Shown here piece after piece: positions 24,217 through 32,590 of a stretch of DNA of 35,031 nt. A program made the translations under genes and the position numbers. Location of the stretch: assembly GCA_029261165.1 (NCBI GenBank), contig JAJDBV010000036.1, positions 1 through 35,031 of the forward strand, given 5' to 3'. Numbering within the stretch: position 1 is the stretch's first letter; each line of letters starts with the position of its first letter. The notes under the pieces were generated by a model. That model was not told the origin of the DNA and searched no databases. It saw nothing but the letters and a program-made list of their open reading frames with translations. The DNA comes from Nitrospirota bacterium (GTDB lineage: Bacteria; Nitrospirota; Nitrospiria; SBBL01; JAADHI01).

Positions 24217-24376
24217 GTAACGATTCAGCGTGGCACTCATTGGCTTCGCGAGACCCATCCCTTCAGGGCACAAGGCGCGAGGAGCACAGAACCCGGAGCG
24301 TATGGTTTATACGTGAGGATTCGAGCACCACAGTAACGCGGCCATGGAGGGAATGCGGGGTGCGCTGAATTGTTAC
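24217..24376 (+). repeat. Dispersed palindromic element, copy D (longest)
   Basis: A 160-bp copy. Ends GTAACGATTCAGCG and (reverse complement) GTAACAATTCAGCG match at 13 of 14 positions. The left arm holds an extra 21-nt segment (24240-24260, TTGGCTTCGCGAGACCCATC plus one base) whose reverse complement is in the right arm of copy A. The right end is 2 bp from the hslV stop codon. Confidence 0.88.
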
Positions 24377-24378
24377 GC

Positions 24379-24909
24379 TCACTCTACTGCTTCCAGAACA
24401 ATCTCATGATTCGTGTAGATACAGATATCTGCGGCAATCTTCATCGATTCCTCCACGATACCACGGGCATCCAAAGAGGAGTGTGCGACCAGGGCCTGCG
24501 CGGCGGCCTGGGCATAGGGTCCACCCGATCCGATCGCCAGAATACCGCTTTCCGGCTCAATAACATCTCCGTTCCCCGTGATCAAGAGGGAGTGTTCCCG
24601 ATCCGCTACGGCCAAAAGCGCCTCCAGACGACGGAGGATGCGATCGGTCCGCCAGTCCTTCGCCAATTCAACCGCAGACCGGGTCAAATTCCCATTATAC
24701 TTTTCGAGCTTGGCCTCAAACTTCTCAAACAGCGTGAAGGCATCTGCGGTTGCCCCGGCGAAGCCGGTCAGGATAGAATCATTATAGACCTTTCGCACCT
24801 TTTTGGCATTGTGCTTCATCACGGTGTTCCCAATCGTAACCTGGCCGTCCCCGCCCATTGCGACAAGGCCCTTGTGACGTACAGAAATAATGGTTGTTGA
24901 TCTTATCAT
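24379..24909 (-). CDS. hslV: ATP-dependent protease peptidase subunit HslV
   Basis: Proteasome-like peptidase partner of HslU. The short propeptide MIRS precedes [10 protein letters not shown]; the first threonine becomes the N-terminal nucleophile. Further family marks are [52 protein letters not shown] and [16 protein letters not shown]. Length (176) is normal. ATG at 24909 has GGAG six bases upstream. The open frame continues 84 bp further but that would overlap xerC and bury the catalytic threonine. Confidence 0.97.
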   Translation of the reverse strand: MIRSTTIISVRHKGLVAMGGDGQVTIGNTVMKHNAKKVRKVYNDSILTGFAGATADAFTLFEKFEAKLEKYNGNLTRSAVELAKDWRTDRILRRLEALLAVADREHSLLITGNGDVIEPESGILAIGSGGPYAQAAAQALVAHSSLDARGIVEESMKIAADICIYTNHEIVLEAVE

Positions 24910-24967
24910 CGTTGGCTCCGCATTTTTATTTACCCGTCGTTCGGACAACATTGATGCCCTCCAAAAA

Positions 24968-25882
24968 TTACCCTCTCGGATGGGTCTTATCATAGACGTG
25001 CATCAAGTGGTCCATCTGCAGGTGGGTATATCGCTGTGTCGTGGAAAGACTCGCGTGCCCCAACAACTCCTGAACCGAACGGAGGTCGGCACCTCCTTCA
25101 AGCAGATGCGTTGCAAAGCTATGCCGCAGGCTATGCGGACTCAAGGAGGGTTTATCAATCCGGAGCATATATTTCTTCACAATTCTACTGATGCTCCGTC
25201 CGGTGAGACCTCCACCTCGATGGTTCATAAACAGGATCTGACCCGGGTGGGGGCAGACATTTAAATAGCTCCGGATCGCATCGACCGCCTTTTGACCGAT
25301 TGGGACAAGGCGTTCTTTCCTTCCCTTCCCGAAGACCTTTGCCATCCCCGCCTCAAAATCAATATCTGCCTTTTGCAGGGAGACCAACTCCGCATTACGG
25401 ATACCACAGGAGTAAAATGTCTCCAGGATCGCCCGGTCTCGTTGAACAAGCCATCCTTCTCCCTCGGGAAGAAGAACCAGGCGCGTCGCCTGATCGGCCG
25501 TTAAAAAGTGGGGGAGTACTTTCTCCTGCCGCGGCGTTGCAAGCTGTTTCGCCGGATTGACCGCAATCTTCCCCTCTCGAAGAAGGTATTGAAAAAAGGA
25601 TCGGAGGACAGCCAACTTCCTTGCAACCGTCGCCTTTCCGACACCTTTTTTGTGCAGTGCAGCCAAATAGCCCCTGACCATCAACGCATTCACCTGGACG
25701 GGGTCCGGTGCAACCTGCTTTTTTGTAGAAGACTCAGACGCTTCCATCCCGCTCACTTTCCCGGCATTGACGAGGTAGTCACGGAACGCGGCAAGGTCCG
25801 AAAGATAATTCCGGGTCGTGTGGGGTGAGGCATTCCGCTCTATGCTGAGATATCGGCTAAAACGTTCGATTGCCCGATCCAT
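24968..25882 (-). CDS. xerC: Tyrosine recombinase XerC
   Basis: Resolves chromosome dimers at dif together with XerD. The SAM-like core-binding domain (about 5-105) is followed by the catalytic domain with Arg162 (SCGIRNAEL), Lys186 region (GKGRKER), His250 and Arg253 ([14 protein letters not shown]), His276 ([13 protein letters not shown]) and nucleophile Tyr285. All catalytic residues are present. Length (304) fits XerC/D. The position between trmFO and hslV is the same as codV in Bacillus, so a housekeeping recombinase is favoured over an integrase. The start overlaps the end of trmFO by 43 bp. No dif-like site was looked up. Confidence 0.94.
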   Translation of the reverse strand: MDRAIERFSRYLSIERNASPHTTRNYLSDLAAFRDYLVNAGKVSGMEASESSTKKQVAPDPVQVNALMVRGYLAALHKKGVGKATVARKLAVLRSFFQYLLREGKIAVNPAKQLATPRQEKVLPHFLTADQATRLVLLPEGEGWLVQRDRAILETFYSCGIRNAELVSLQKADIDFEAGMAKVFGKGRKERLVPIGQKAVDAIRSYLNVCPHPGQILFMNHRGGGLTGRSISRIVKKYMLRIDKPSLSPHSLRHSFATHLLEGGADLRSVQELLGHASLSTTQRYTHLQMDHLMHVYDKTHPRG

Positions 25883-27231
25883 TCTGAAAGATCTCCAAGT
25901 GCCCGATCAACCATCACCTGATGACGAAGGGCTTTATTTAATTTCCGACTCCGGCGTTTTCTGGGGACAGCGCCTTCGCCGGGTGCCTGAGAAGGGATAT
26001 CGCTCTTCTCAATCGGCGGGAACAAACCAAAGTTTGTATTCATCGGTTGGAAGAAGGTCGGGTGGCTCTGTGTAATATATCGAATCAGCGCACCATGGGC
26101 CGTTGTCTTTGGAGGGACCGCAACGCTTTCTCCCAAGAGCATCCGCGCCGCGTTCAAACCTGCCAGGCATCCCATTGCCGCCGATTCAACGTATCCCTCC
26201 ACCCCGACGATCTGTCCCGCCATAAAGAGACCCGGCTGAGTACGCAGTTGTAGGCTCTCTGATAAAAGGCGTGGTGTATTGATAAATGTATTCCGATGCA
26301 GGCTCCCAAGACGAAGGAACTCCGCATCCTCCAGGCCCGGAATCATACGAAAAATACGCCGCTGCTCAGGCCATTTCAAGCGGGTCTGGAAACCCACCAT
26401 GTTGTAGCAGGAGCCGTACTGGTTCTCCGCCCTTAGTTGAACCACGGCAAAGGGCTGTTTCCCGGTCTTCGGGTCGATGAGACCCACCGGTTTCATCGGA
26501 CCGAAAACGGGGGTCAGTCGGCCCCGCTCTGCCATGACCTCTATCGGGAGACAGCCTTCAAAATAAGGGGTCTTCTCAAATGATTTCTCCGGGACCCTTT
26601 CCGCGGCGAGCATGGCCTCGTAGAAGGCCTGGTATGTGGCTTCGTCCATCGGACAGTTCAGGTAATCCCCTTCGCCGGACTCGTAACGCGAGGCGCGAAA
26701 AACACGATCTGTCTGTATACTCTCCGCGTCAACAATCGGAGAAATGGCATCATAAAAAAAGAGCCGGTCCGTATCGGTTATTTTCTGGAGGGACTCGGCA
26801 AGGGGATCAGAGGTTAGAGGGCCGGTGGCAAGCACCGCGATGCCCTTTGACGGAATTTCTTTAACCTCCTCATGAAGTACCGTAATATTAGGATGGCTCT
26901 GGATGGCCCGGGTCACCTCTTCAGAAAAACGGTCCCGGTCCACCGCCAAGGCCATGCCTGCCGGCACACGTGCGCCTTCCGCCTTCTCGATCACCAGCGA
27001 CCCCAGTTTCCGCATCTCCTCTTTAAGCAGACCCGGCGCACTGACGTCTTTGAGAGAACCCAGGGAATTGCTGCACACCAACTCAGCCAGATTTCCGGTC
27101 TTGTGGGCAGGGGTCAATCGGACAGGACGCATTTCATAAAGGAGGACTGAAATCCCGCGCCGGGCCGCCTGCCATGCCGCCTCTGTGCCGGCAAGACCTC
27201 CGCCGATGACGATCAGCTTTTTTTCAGGCAT
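25840..27231 (-). CDS. trmFO: Methylenetetrahydrofolate-tRNA-(uracil-54-C5)-methyltransferase
   Basis: FAD- and folate-dependent enzyme that makes ribothymidine at position 54 of tRNA. The dinucleotide motif [19 protein letters not shown] opens the protein. Family marks include [18 protein letters not shown] (Cys53), [18 protein letters not shown] (second conserved Cys), [20 protein letters not shown] and [18 protein letters not shown]. Length (463) is somewhat longer than the Bacillus protein. ATG at 27231 is chosen because it starts directly before the FAD motif and has GGGGA upstream. Its 3' end overlaps xerC, so they are co-transcribed. Confidence 0.96.
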   Translation of the reverse strand: MPEKKLIVIGGGLAGTEAAWQAARRGISVLLYEMRPVRLTPAHKTGNLAELVCSNSLGSLKDVSAPGLLKEEMRKLGSLVIEKAEGARVPAGMALAVDRDRFSEEVTRAIQSHPNITVLHEEVKEIPSKGIAVLATGPLTSDPLAESLQKITDTDRLFFYDAISPIVDAESIQTDRVFRASRYESGEGDYLNCPMDEATYQAFYEAMLAAERVPEKSFEKTPYFEGCLPIEVMAERGRLTPVFGPMKPVGLIDPKTGKQPFAVVQLRAENQYGSCYNMVGFQTRLKWPEQRRIFRMIPGLEDAEFLRLGSLHRNTFINTPRLLSESLQLRTQPGLFMAGQIVGVEGYVESAAMGCLAGLNAARMLLGESVAVPPKTTAHGALIRYITQSHPTFFQPMNTNFGLFPPIEKSDIPSQAPGEGAVPRKRRSRKLNKALRHQVMVDRALGDLSEWIGQSNVLADISA

Positions 27232-27264
27232 ACGATTCCCCAATACACACAAAAATATAATGAC

Positions 27265-27345
27265 TCAGGTGAATAGACGGAAGGCTGAAGGAATAATCAC
27301 GCATTATTTTTCCAATTGCCCTCAGCCTACAGTCTATCCACCTGA
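27265..27345. repeat. Long inverted repeat between topA and trmFO
   Basis: Arms 27265-27291 and 27319-27345 (starting TCAGGTGAATAGACGGAAGG) match as inverted copies at 22 of 27 positions around a 27-nt A/T-rich loop. It nearly fills the 124-bp gap. It is unrelated in sequence to the other palindromic families. Confidence 0.7.
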
Positions 27346-27355
27346 ACCGCTACAA

Positions 27356-29695
27356 TCAACCGGCTTCTTCAAAGCTACAGGCCTCATTCTGGCAGAGGAT
27401 CTTCACTCCGGTTTTCCGGTCCCGCTTCTCAACCAGGAAGGGGGCTTCACATTTTGGACAAGTACGTTTGACGGGACGATCCCAAAGGGCAAACTTGCAG
27501 TCGGGATAGCGTGTACAGGCATAAAAGGTTTTCCCACGCTTTGTCCGTTTTTCAGTGAGGTCTCCGCCGCAGTCCGGTTCAGGACAGGAGATACCAATGG
27601 GAATTGGCTTGGTATTCTTACATTCGGGGTAAGCAGAGCAGGCCAGGAAGCGGCCAAAACGGCCCGACTTAATGATCATGGGTTTACTGCATTTGTCGCA
27701 GATCTCGTCGGTCTCGACTTCCGTGTTGACCACCTCAATCCCATCTTTCGTCTCAACAAACTCTTTGGTGGTCTTGCATTCCGGATAGCCGGAGCATGCC
27801 AGAAAACGACCGAAACGTCCCCACTTTATGACCATCGGATTTCCACATTTTTCACATTGAATATCGGTCGGCGTTTCTTCCCGTTTCACATCACGCATCT
27901 CGACCCGGGCTTTCTCCAGCGTCTTACTGAAAGGCTCGTAGAAACCTCGAACCGATTCAACCCAGTCCTTTTCCCCTTCTTCCACCTCATCGAGTTCGTT
28001 TTCCATCCGGGCTGTAAATTCCACATTCACAATGTCTGGAAAGTGATCCACAAGGAGATCGTTGACAATATTTCCAAGCTCTGTCGGATAAAAGCGTCCT
28101 TCACGCTTCTCAACATACTTTCGATCCTGAACCGTTGAGATAATCGCCGCATAGGTACTCGGCCGGCCAATGCCTTTGTCCTCCAGGTCGTGGATCAGCA
28201 AGGCTTCATTATATCGCGGAGGCGGTTGGGTGAAGTGCTGTTTCAGGTCGAGTTCCTGAAAATTCAAAGTCTCCCCAACCGTCAACTCGGGCAAGATCCC
28301 CTCCACACCCGGAACATCGACACTCTCCTCTTCTCCCTTCGCGGACTTGGCCCCCTCGTCTTTTCCTTCGATATATACCGTCGTAAAACCAGGAAACTTC
28401 ACAACAGAACCGGTTACCCTGAAGAGAAACGGACCTGCGGAAATATCCACACGCGTATTGTCCAGAATGGCCGGCGTCATCTGGCTGGCAACATAACGAT
28501 TCCAGATGAGTTTATAAAGCACGTATTGGTCCCGCGACAGGTCGGCTTCAACTTGCTCCGGATCACGCTGAATCGCGGTGGGACGGATGGCCTCATGGCC
28601 CTCTTGTGCCCCCTTCTTGCTCTTGTATTGATTGGGTGACTGAGGCACATAATCGTCTCCGTACCGCGCCCTGATCCATGCGAGCGATTCTCCCTGGAAG
28701 TCCGGCGAGATACGGACGGAGTCGGTCCGCATATAGGTAATCAAGCCGACGGCCCCTTCCGAACTGGTTTCGATCCCTTCGTAGAGTTGCTGCGCCAGCA
28801 TCATCGTCTTCTTCGGCGTAAAACCCAGTTTCCGGGCGGCCTCCTGTTGCAGACGACTGGTGATAAAAGGCGGGGTCGGGTTGCGCTTCCGTTCCTTTTT
28901 CTCAACCTTGGAGACGATGTAGGGGTGGGCCTGTAATTCATTTTTTAAGGCCTGCGCCTCTGATTCATTATTGATGCGAACCGTCTCTCCCTCCCGCTGA
29001 ATCAACTTTGCTAAAAACGGGGGCGGGGCCTTTCCCTGAAGCTTTGCCGTCATACTCCAATACTCTACAGAAATAAAAGCCAGGACCTCCTTTTCGCGTT
29101 CACAGATAATCCGAACAGCGACAGACTGGACACGGCCCGCGGAAAGACCGCGACGGACCTTCTCCCAAAGAAGCGGACTGATTTGATAACCGACAATTCG
29201 GTCAAGAACGCGCCGCGCCTGCTGCGCGTTGACCTTCTTGATATCGATGCTTCCGGGAGTCGTCATGGCCTGCTGAACCGCTTTCTTGGTAATTTCATTA
29301 AAAAGAACCCGGTAGATCTCATCGTTCTGTGTTTTCAGCACTTCCCCGATATGCCAGGCAATCGCCTCTCCCTCTCGATCCGGATCAGGTGCCAGATAGA
29401 CCCGCTCGGCCGATTTGGCGGCTTTCTTGATTTCCGAAAGCACCTTGCTCTTGCCCTTGATCACAACATACTCCGGCTGAAAACCATGTTCGGTATCGAT
29501 TCCGAGTTTTGATTTAGGAAGATCCCTGACATGACCGACTGAGGCCATCACCTTGTATTGTCTCCCAAGGTACTTATTGATTGTCTTCGCTTTGGAAGGG
29601 GATTCGACAATCACCAGGCCCTTCTTCTTTGTCGCTGTTTTTTTACGACTCTTCTTTACGGCCTTGTTTGCAGCCTTCTTTACAGCCTTTGGCAA
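27356..29695 (-). CDS. topA: DNA topoisomerase I
   Basis: Relaxes negative supercoils. A lysine-rich N-terminal tail (1-25) precedes the Toprim domain (LVIVESPSKAKTI with Glu31; DPDREGE at 104-110). The active-site Tyr321 is in GLITYMRTDSVR. Four C-terminal zinc ribbons follow, starting CEKCGNP, CDKCSKP, CPEPDCGGD and CPKCEAP, the last ending at the C-terminus. Length 779. Translation probably starts at TTG 29695, because GGAGG lies 5 nt upstream and no ATG fits. dprA is upstream and trmFO downstream, the conserved arrangement. Confidence 0.97.
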   Translation of the reverse strand: MPKAVKKAANKAVKKSRKKTATKKKGLVIVESPSKAKTINKYLGRQYKVMASVGHVRDLPKSKLGIDTEHGFQPEYVVIKGKSKVLSEIKKAAKSAERVYLAPDPDREGEAIAWHIGEVLKTQNDEIYRVLFNEITKKAVQQAMTTPGSIDIKKVNAQQARRVLDRIVGYQISPLLWEKVRRGLSAGRVQSVAVRIICEREKEVLAFISVEYWSMTAKLQGKAPPPFLAKLIQREGETVRINNESEAQALKNELQAHPYIVSKVEKKERKRNPTPPFITSRLQQEAARKLGFTPKKTMMLAQQLYEGIETSSEGAVGLITYMRTDSVRISPDFQGESLAWIRARYGDDYVPQSPNQYKSKKGAQEGHEAIRPTAIQRDPEQVEADLSRDQYVLYKLIWNRYVASQMTPAILDNTRVDISAGPFLFRVTGSVVKFPGFTTVYIEGKDEGAKSAKGEEESVDVPGVEGILPELTVGETLNFQELDLKQHFTQPPPRYNEALLIHDLEDKGIGRPSTYAAIISTVQDRKYVEKREGRFYPTELGNIVNDLLVDHFPDIVNVEFTARMENELDEVEEGEKDWVESVRGFYEPFSKTLEKARVEMRDVKREETPTDIQCEKCGNPMVIKWGRFGRFLACSGYPECKTTKEFVETKDGIEVVNTEVETDEICDKCSKPMIIKSGRFGRFLACSAYPECKNTKPIPIGISCPEPDCGGDLTEKRTKRGKTFYACTRYPDCKFALWDRPVKRTCPKCEAPFLVEKRDRKTGVKILCQNEACSFEEAG

Positions 29696-29721
29696 ATCAA
29701 CCTCCAGATCATTAATAATCT

Positions 29722-29751
29722 ATTGTCGTAACCCCGATTGCCCGGAGTCAA
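29722..29751 (-). promoter_or_regulatory. Possible promoter for topA
   Basis: On the minus strand TTGACT (29746-29751), 18-bp spacer, GACAAT (29722-29727). It lies between palindromic element E and topA and would let topA be transcribed independently of dprA. Confidence 0.45.
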
Positions 29752-29766
29752 GCTATTTTCACCTTT

Positions 29767-29896
29767 GTAACCATTCAGCATGCCCCTATTTTTATTCAGG
29801 GCAAGGCGCGAGGAGCACAGAACCGCAACGTATGTGTCTATACGTGAAGATTCGCGCACCACAGCAACGCAGCCATGAAGAAAAAGAGGGGTGTGC
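29767..29896 (+). repeat. Dispersed palindromic element, copy E
   Basis: Close to copy C through most of its length, including the inner hairpin ACGTAT-GTGTCT-ATACGT, where the outer pair changed from G-C to A-T on both sides. The left end is GTAACCATTCAGCATGCC. The right outer arm is lost after GTGTGC, 4 bp from the dprA stop codon. Confidence 0.87.
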
Positions 29897-29900
29897 GTAC

Positions 29901-30986
29901 TCACATTTTAACATAGTACTGTCCCGCTAGCTGCTTCACCATCCCCTTTAATTCCAGGGTCAGCAGGAGGCCGGAGACAGAAGATGAGGTCCTGGCACTT
30001 TCCAGTATGACCTGATCCACATGCTTTGGCTCATCCGTTAGTATACCGTACAGGATTTCCTCATCTGATTCAAGCAGGGGCCTTTCCATTGGAGGCTCTG
30101 GCCCGCGTTTCTCCCATCTTGGCAGGAGTTCATCCAGGATGTCGTCGACCGCCTGTACCAACTTCGCTCCCGAAGCAATCAGTTGATTCGGTCCGGAACC
30201 GGTCTCAGAAAGAATCGGTCCCGGCACAGCAAAGACTTCACGCCCTTGTTCCAGGGCAAGCCGGGCCGTAATGAGAGAACCGCTCTTTATGGTCGCTTCG
30301 ACCACAAGACATCCCAGAGAAAGACCGCTGATCACCCGGTTGCGTTGTGGAAAATGATGCGGTTCGGGGGGTACACCCATCGGAAACTCGGAAAAAATCG
30401 TCCCCTCCTCAATCATTTTCTCAAATAACTTCTTGTGTTCTGTCGGGTAAACTTTGTCGATGCCGCAACCCAGGACTGCGATAGTGCTTCCCCCCTCTGC
30501 GAGAACCGTTCGGTGCGCCAAACCATCGATTCCCCGGGCGAACCCACTGACGACCGTGACCCCATGACGAACCAGGTCGCGACAGAGTTTTTCGGTCACC
30601 GTTCTTCCGTAATGGGTCGTCTTCCGGGCGCCGACGATGGCAAGGGCATGGGAGGTCTTCTCTTCCCATCTCCCCTTCATGTACAAGATCGGGGGAGGGT
30701 CATAAATCGACAGAAGCCGAGGCGGATAGGTAGAATCATTGAGACATAAAAGTGAAGCACCCGCTTTTTCTACTTTTTCCAATTCCCGGTCGACGCCGGA
30801 ATAATTCCGAAAGGAAGCGATCCCCGCCGCAGCCGCCCCGGTCATTCCTTCAACCTTTATGAGTGCTTCTTTTCCCGCCGCGAATACCGACTCAGGGTTT
30901 CCGAAGCACTCGATCAAGCGTCGATAAAGTACGTTCCCGACCCCAGGGACCTGCTTCAATGCCATCCAGGAGCGATAGCGTTCCAT
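29901..30986 (-). CDS. dprA: DNA processing protein DprA (Smf)
   Basis: Loads RecA on incoming single-stranded DNA during transformation. Residues 1-60 form a helix-hairpin-helix-like region (LKQVPGVGNVLYRRLIECFG). The Rossmann domain holds IVGARKTTHYGR (117-128), VSGFARGIDGLAHR (146-159), LGCGIDKVYP (172-181) and HHFPQRNRVISGLS (210-223). A winged-helix C-terminus (about 300-361) follows. Length (361) is normal. GGAGAG lies just before the ATG and a strong promoter is 27 bp upstream. It is the first gene of the topA-trmFO-xerC-hslVU cluster. Confidence 0.96.
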   Translation of the reverse strand: MERYRSWMALKQVPGVGNVLYRRLIECFGNPESVFAAGKEALIKVEGMTGAAAAGIASFRNYSGVDRELEKVEKAGASLLCLNDSTYPPRLLSIYDPPPILYMKGRWEEKTSHALAIVGARKTTHYGRTVTEKLCRDLVRHGVTVVSGFARGIDGLAHRTVLAEGGSTIAVLGCGIDKVYPTEHKKLFEKMIEEGTIFSEFPMGVPPEPHHFPQRNRVISGLSLGCLVVEATIKSGSLITARLALEQGREVFAVPGPILSETGSGPNQLIASGAKLVQAVDDILDELLPRWEKRGPEPPMERPLLESDEEILYGILTDEPKHVDQVILESARTSSSVSGLLLTLELKGMVKQLAGQYYVKM

Positions 30987-31012
30987 GATCTCTCCAAGTG
31001 TAAACGGGTGAC

Positions 31013-31040
31013 ATTATACAGAAGTGCATTATCCAGTCAA
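31013..31040 (-). promoter_or_regulatory. Sigma-70-type promoter for dprA
   Basis: On the minus strand TTGACT (31035-31040), 16-bp spacer, TATAAT (31013-31018). The start point would be near 31006, about 20 nt before the dprA ATG. Confidence 0.72.
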
Positions 31041-31138
31041 GTAAAAGGACACCTTCCAGCAACATCAACTCTGGAATTATTTTAAGGCAACTCAAAGGAA
31101 TGGGGTCTTAAATAAAAACGATACAACGGGGGAGGGTC

Positions 31139-32590
31139 TTACAGAAAAATCTTTACTGAAGAGATCGCACCCCGAATGATCGGTTCGGGATAAAGGCCGA
31201 GAAACAAGGTGACAAAGGCCATGATCGAAAGGGCCACTTTCAGGGCAGGTGAAAATGAAAGAGGCATGGCATCCAGGGGTTCATCCATATACATCACCTT
31301 GACGATGTTGAAATAGTAATAAAGGGAAATGGCGCTATTGAGAATGGCAATAATCGCCAACCAATAGAAACCGCCCTGTATTGCCGCATTGAACAAGTAG
31401 AGTTTTCCGACAAAACCTGCGGTCGGCGGAATTCCGATCAGGGAGAGGGCAAAGAGAATAAAGGTCGCCGCCACGAGCGGGTGGGTCCGGGCCAAGCCCC
31501 TAAGGTCGCTGATTTGATCCCCCCGCACACCCTTTCTGCAAATGAGAATCACCAGGGTAAAAGCACCCAGGGTCATGAAGACGTACCCGACGAGATAGAC
31601 CAGTATGGCAGTCAATCCGACGTTATTCCCCGCGATCAAACCGATCATAAGGTAACCTGCATGTGCGATCGAGGAATAGGCAAGGAGCCTTTTAATATTG
31701 GTCTGAACCATCGCGACCACATTTCCAAGGGTCATCGTGAGAACGGAAACCAACCAGAGAATCTGCCACCAGGTATCATGGCTTCCCTCCAGGCCCGTGA
31801 TAAAAACACGCAGCATCACAGAAAATGCGGCCGCCTTCGACCCTGCAGAAAGGAAGGCCGTGATCGGTGTCGGCGCACCTTCATAAACATCCGGTGCCCA
31901 CATATGAAAGGGAACTGCGGCAATCTTGAATCCAAAACCAGTGACCATCAGGATGACGGCGATAATTAAGGTCGGAGAGGAAGAGAGGTCCTGACCTGCA
32001 AGCTGTTCATGAATCCCCGTTAGATTTGTGGTCCCCGTTAAACCATATAAAAACGCGATTCCGTACAAAATAACTCCGGAGGCAAAGACTCCGGTCAAAA
32101 AATATTTAATTCCGGCCTCAATCGACCTCGGATCTTTTCTCATAAATGCCGTCAAGACATAGAGAGACATCGACATCAGTTCGAGTGAGAGGTAAAAAGA
32201 GAGGAGGTCTGTGGCCGAAGGGAGAAACATCATCCCAATCGTCGCAAAGAGGATCAGGCCGTAATACTCTCCCAAATTAATGTGCTGAATCTCTATATAC
32301 CGAAAGGACATCATGATGATCAGTATAGAAATCGAAAGAAATACCATCTTAAAAAAGATGGCATAAAAATCGATCGCGATCATCCCGTTGAAGGTTGAAA
32401 TTTCCTTTCCCCACAAGAAAACAAGTGAGAAGCCGGAAAGAAGCAATCCCCCAATCGAAAAATAGCCCAATGATTCTTTTTTCTCAAGAGGGACAAAGGG
32501 TTCTGCAACGAAAAGGGCACAGGCCACCAGGGCCAGGATCATTTCAGGGAGAATCGCAATCAGTTGAATGTTTGGAAGTGCCGTCTCCAT
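31139..32590 (-). CDS. nuoN: NADH-quinone oxidoreductase subunit N
   Basis: Antiporter-like proton-pumping subunit of complex I. The protein has 483 residues and about 14 spans. Conserved charges are visible: Glu in FYLSLELMSMSLYVLTAF, Lys in GFGFKIAAVPFHMWAPDVYE, and the discontinuous-helix segment RLLAYSSIAHAGYLMIGL. The ATG at 32590 directly follows the nuoM stop codon, so the genes are tightly coupled. It is the last nuo gene here. I saw no convincing terminator in the 150 bp before the dprA promoter region. Confidence 0.96.
   Translation of the reverse strand: METALPNIQLIAILPEMILALVACALFVAEPFVPLEKKESLGYFSIGGLLLSGFSLVFLWGKEISTFNGMIAIDFYAIFFKMVFLSISILIIMMSFRYIEIQHINLGEYYGLILFATIGMMFLPSATDLLSFYLSLELMSMSLYVLTAFMRKDPRSIEAGIKYFLTGVFASGVILYGIAFLYGLTGTTNLTGIHEQLAGQDLSSSPTLIIAVILMVTGFGFKIAAVPFHMWAPDVYEGAPTPITAFLSAGSKAAAFSVMLRVFITGLEGSHDTWWQILWLVSVLTMTLGNVVAMVQTNIKRLLAYSSIAHAGYLMIGLIAGNNVGLTAILVYLVGYVFMTLGAFTLVILICRKGVRGDQISDLRGLARTHPLVAATFILFALSLIGIPPTAGFVGKLYLFNAAIQGGFYWLAIIAILNSAISLYYYFNIVKVMYMDEPLDAMPLSFSPALKVALSIMAFVTLFLGLYPEPIIRGAISSVKIFL

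Noticed and set aside
24910-24993. Longer hslV reading frame upstream of 24909
   Set aside because: It would overlap xerC and put more than 28 residues before the catalytic threonine; the 24909 ATG has a good ribosome site.
24968-25882. Tyrosine recombinase as sign of an integrated mobile element
   Set aside because: Its neighbours and overlap with trmFO match the housekeeping xerC locus; no attachment repeats or phage genes are present.
8722-29896. CRISPR array from the recurring repeats
   Set aside because: Copies are long palindromes kilobases apart, without regular spacers or cas genes.
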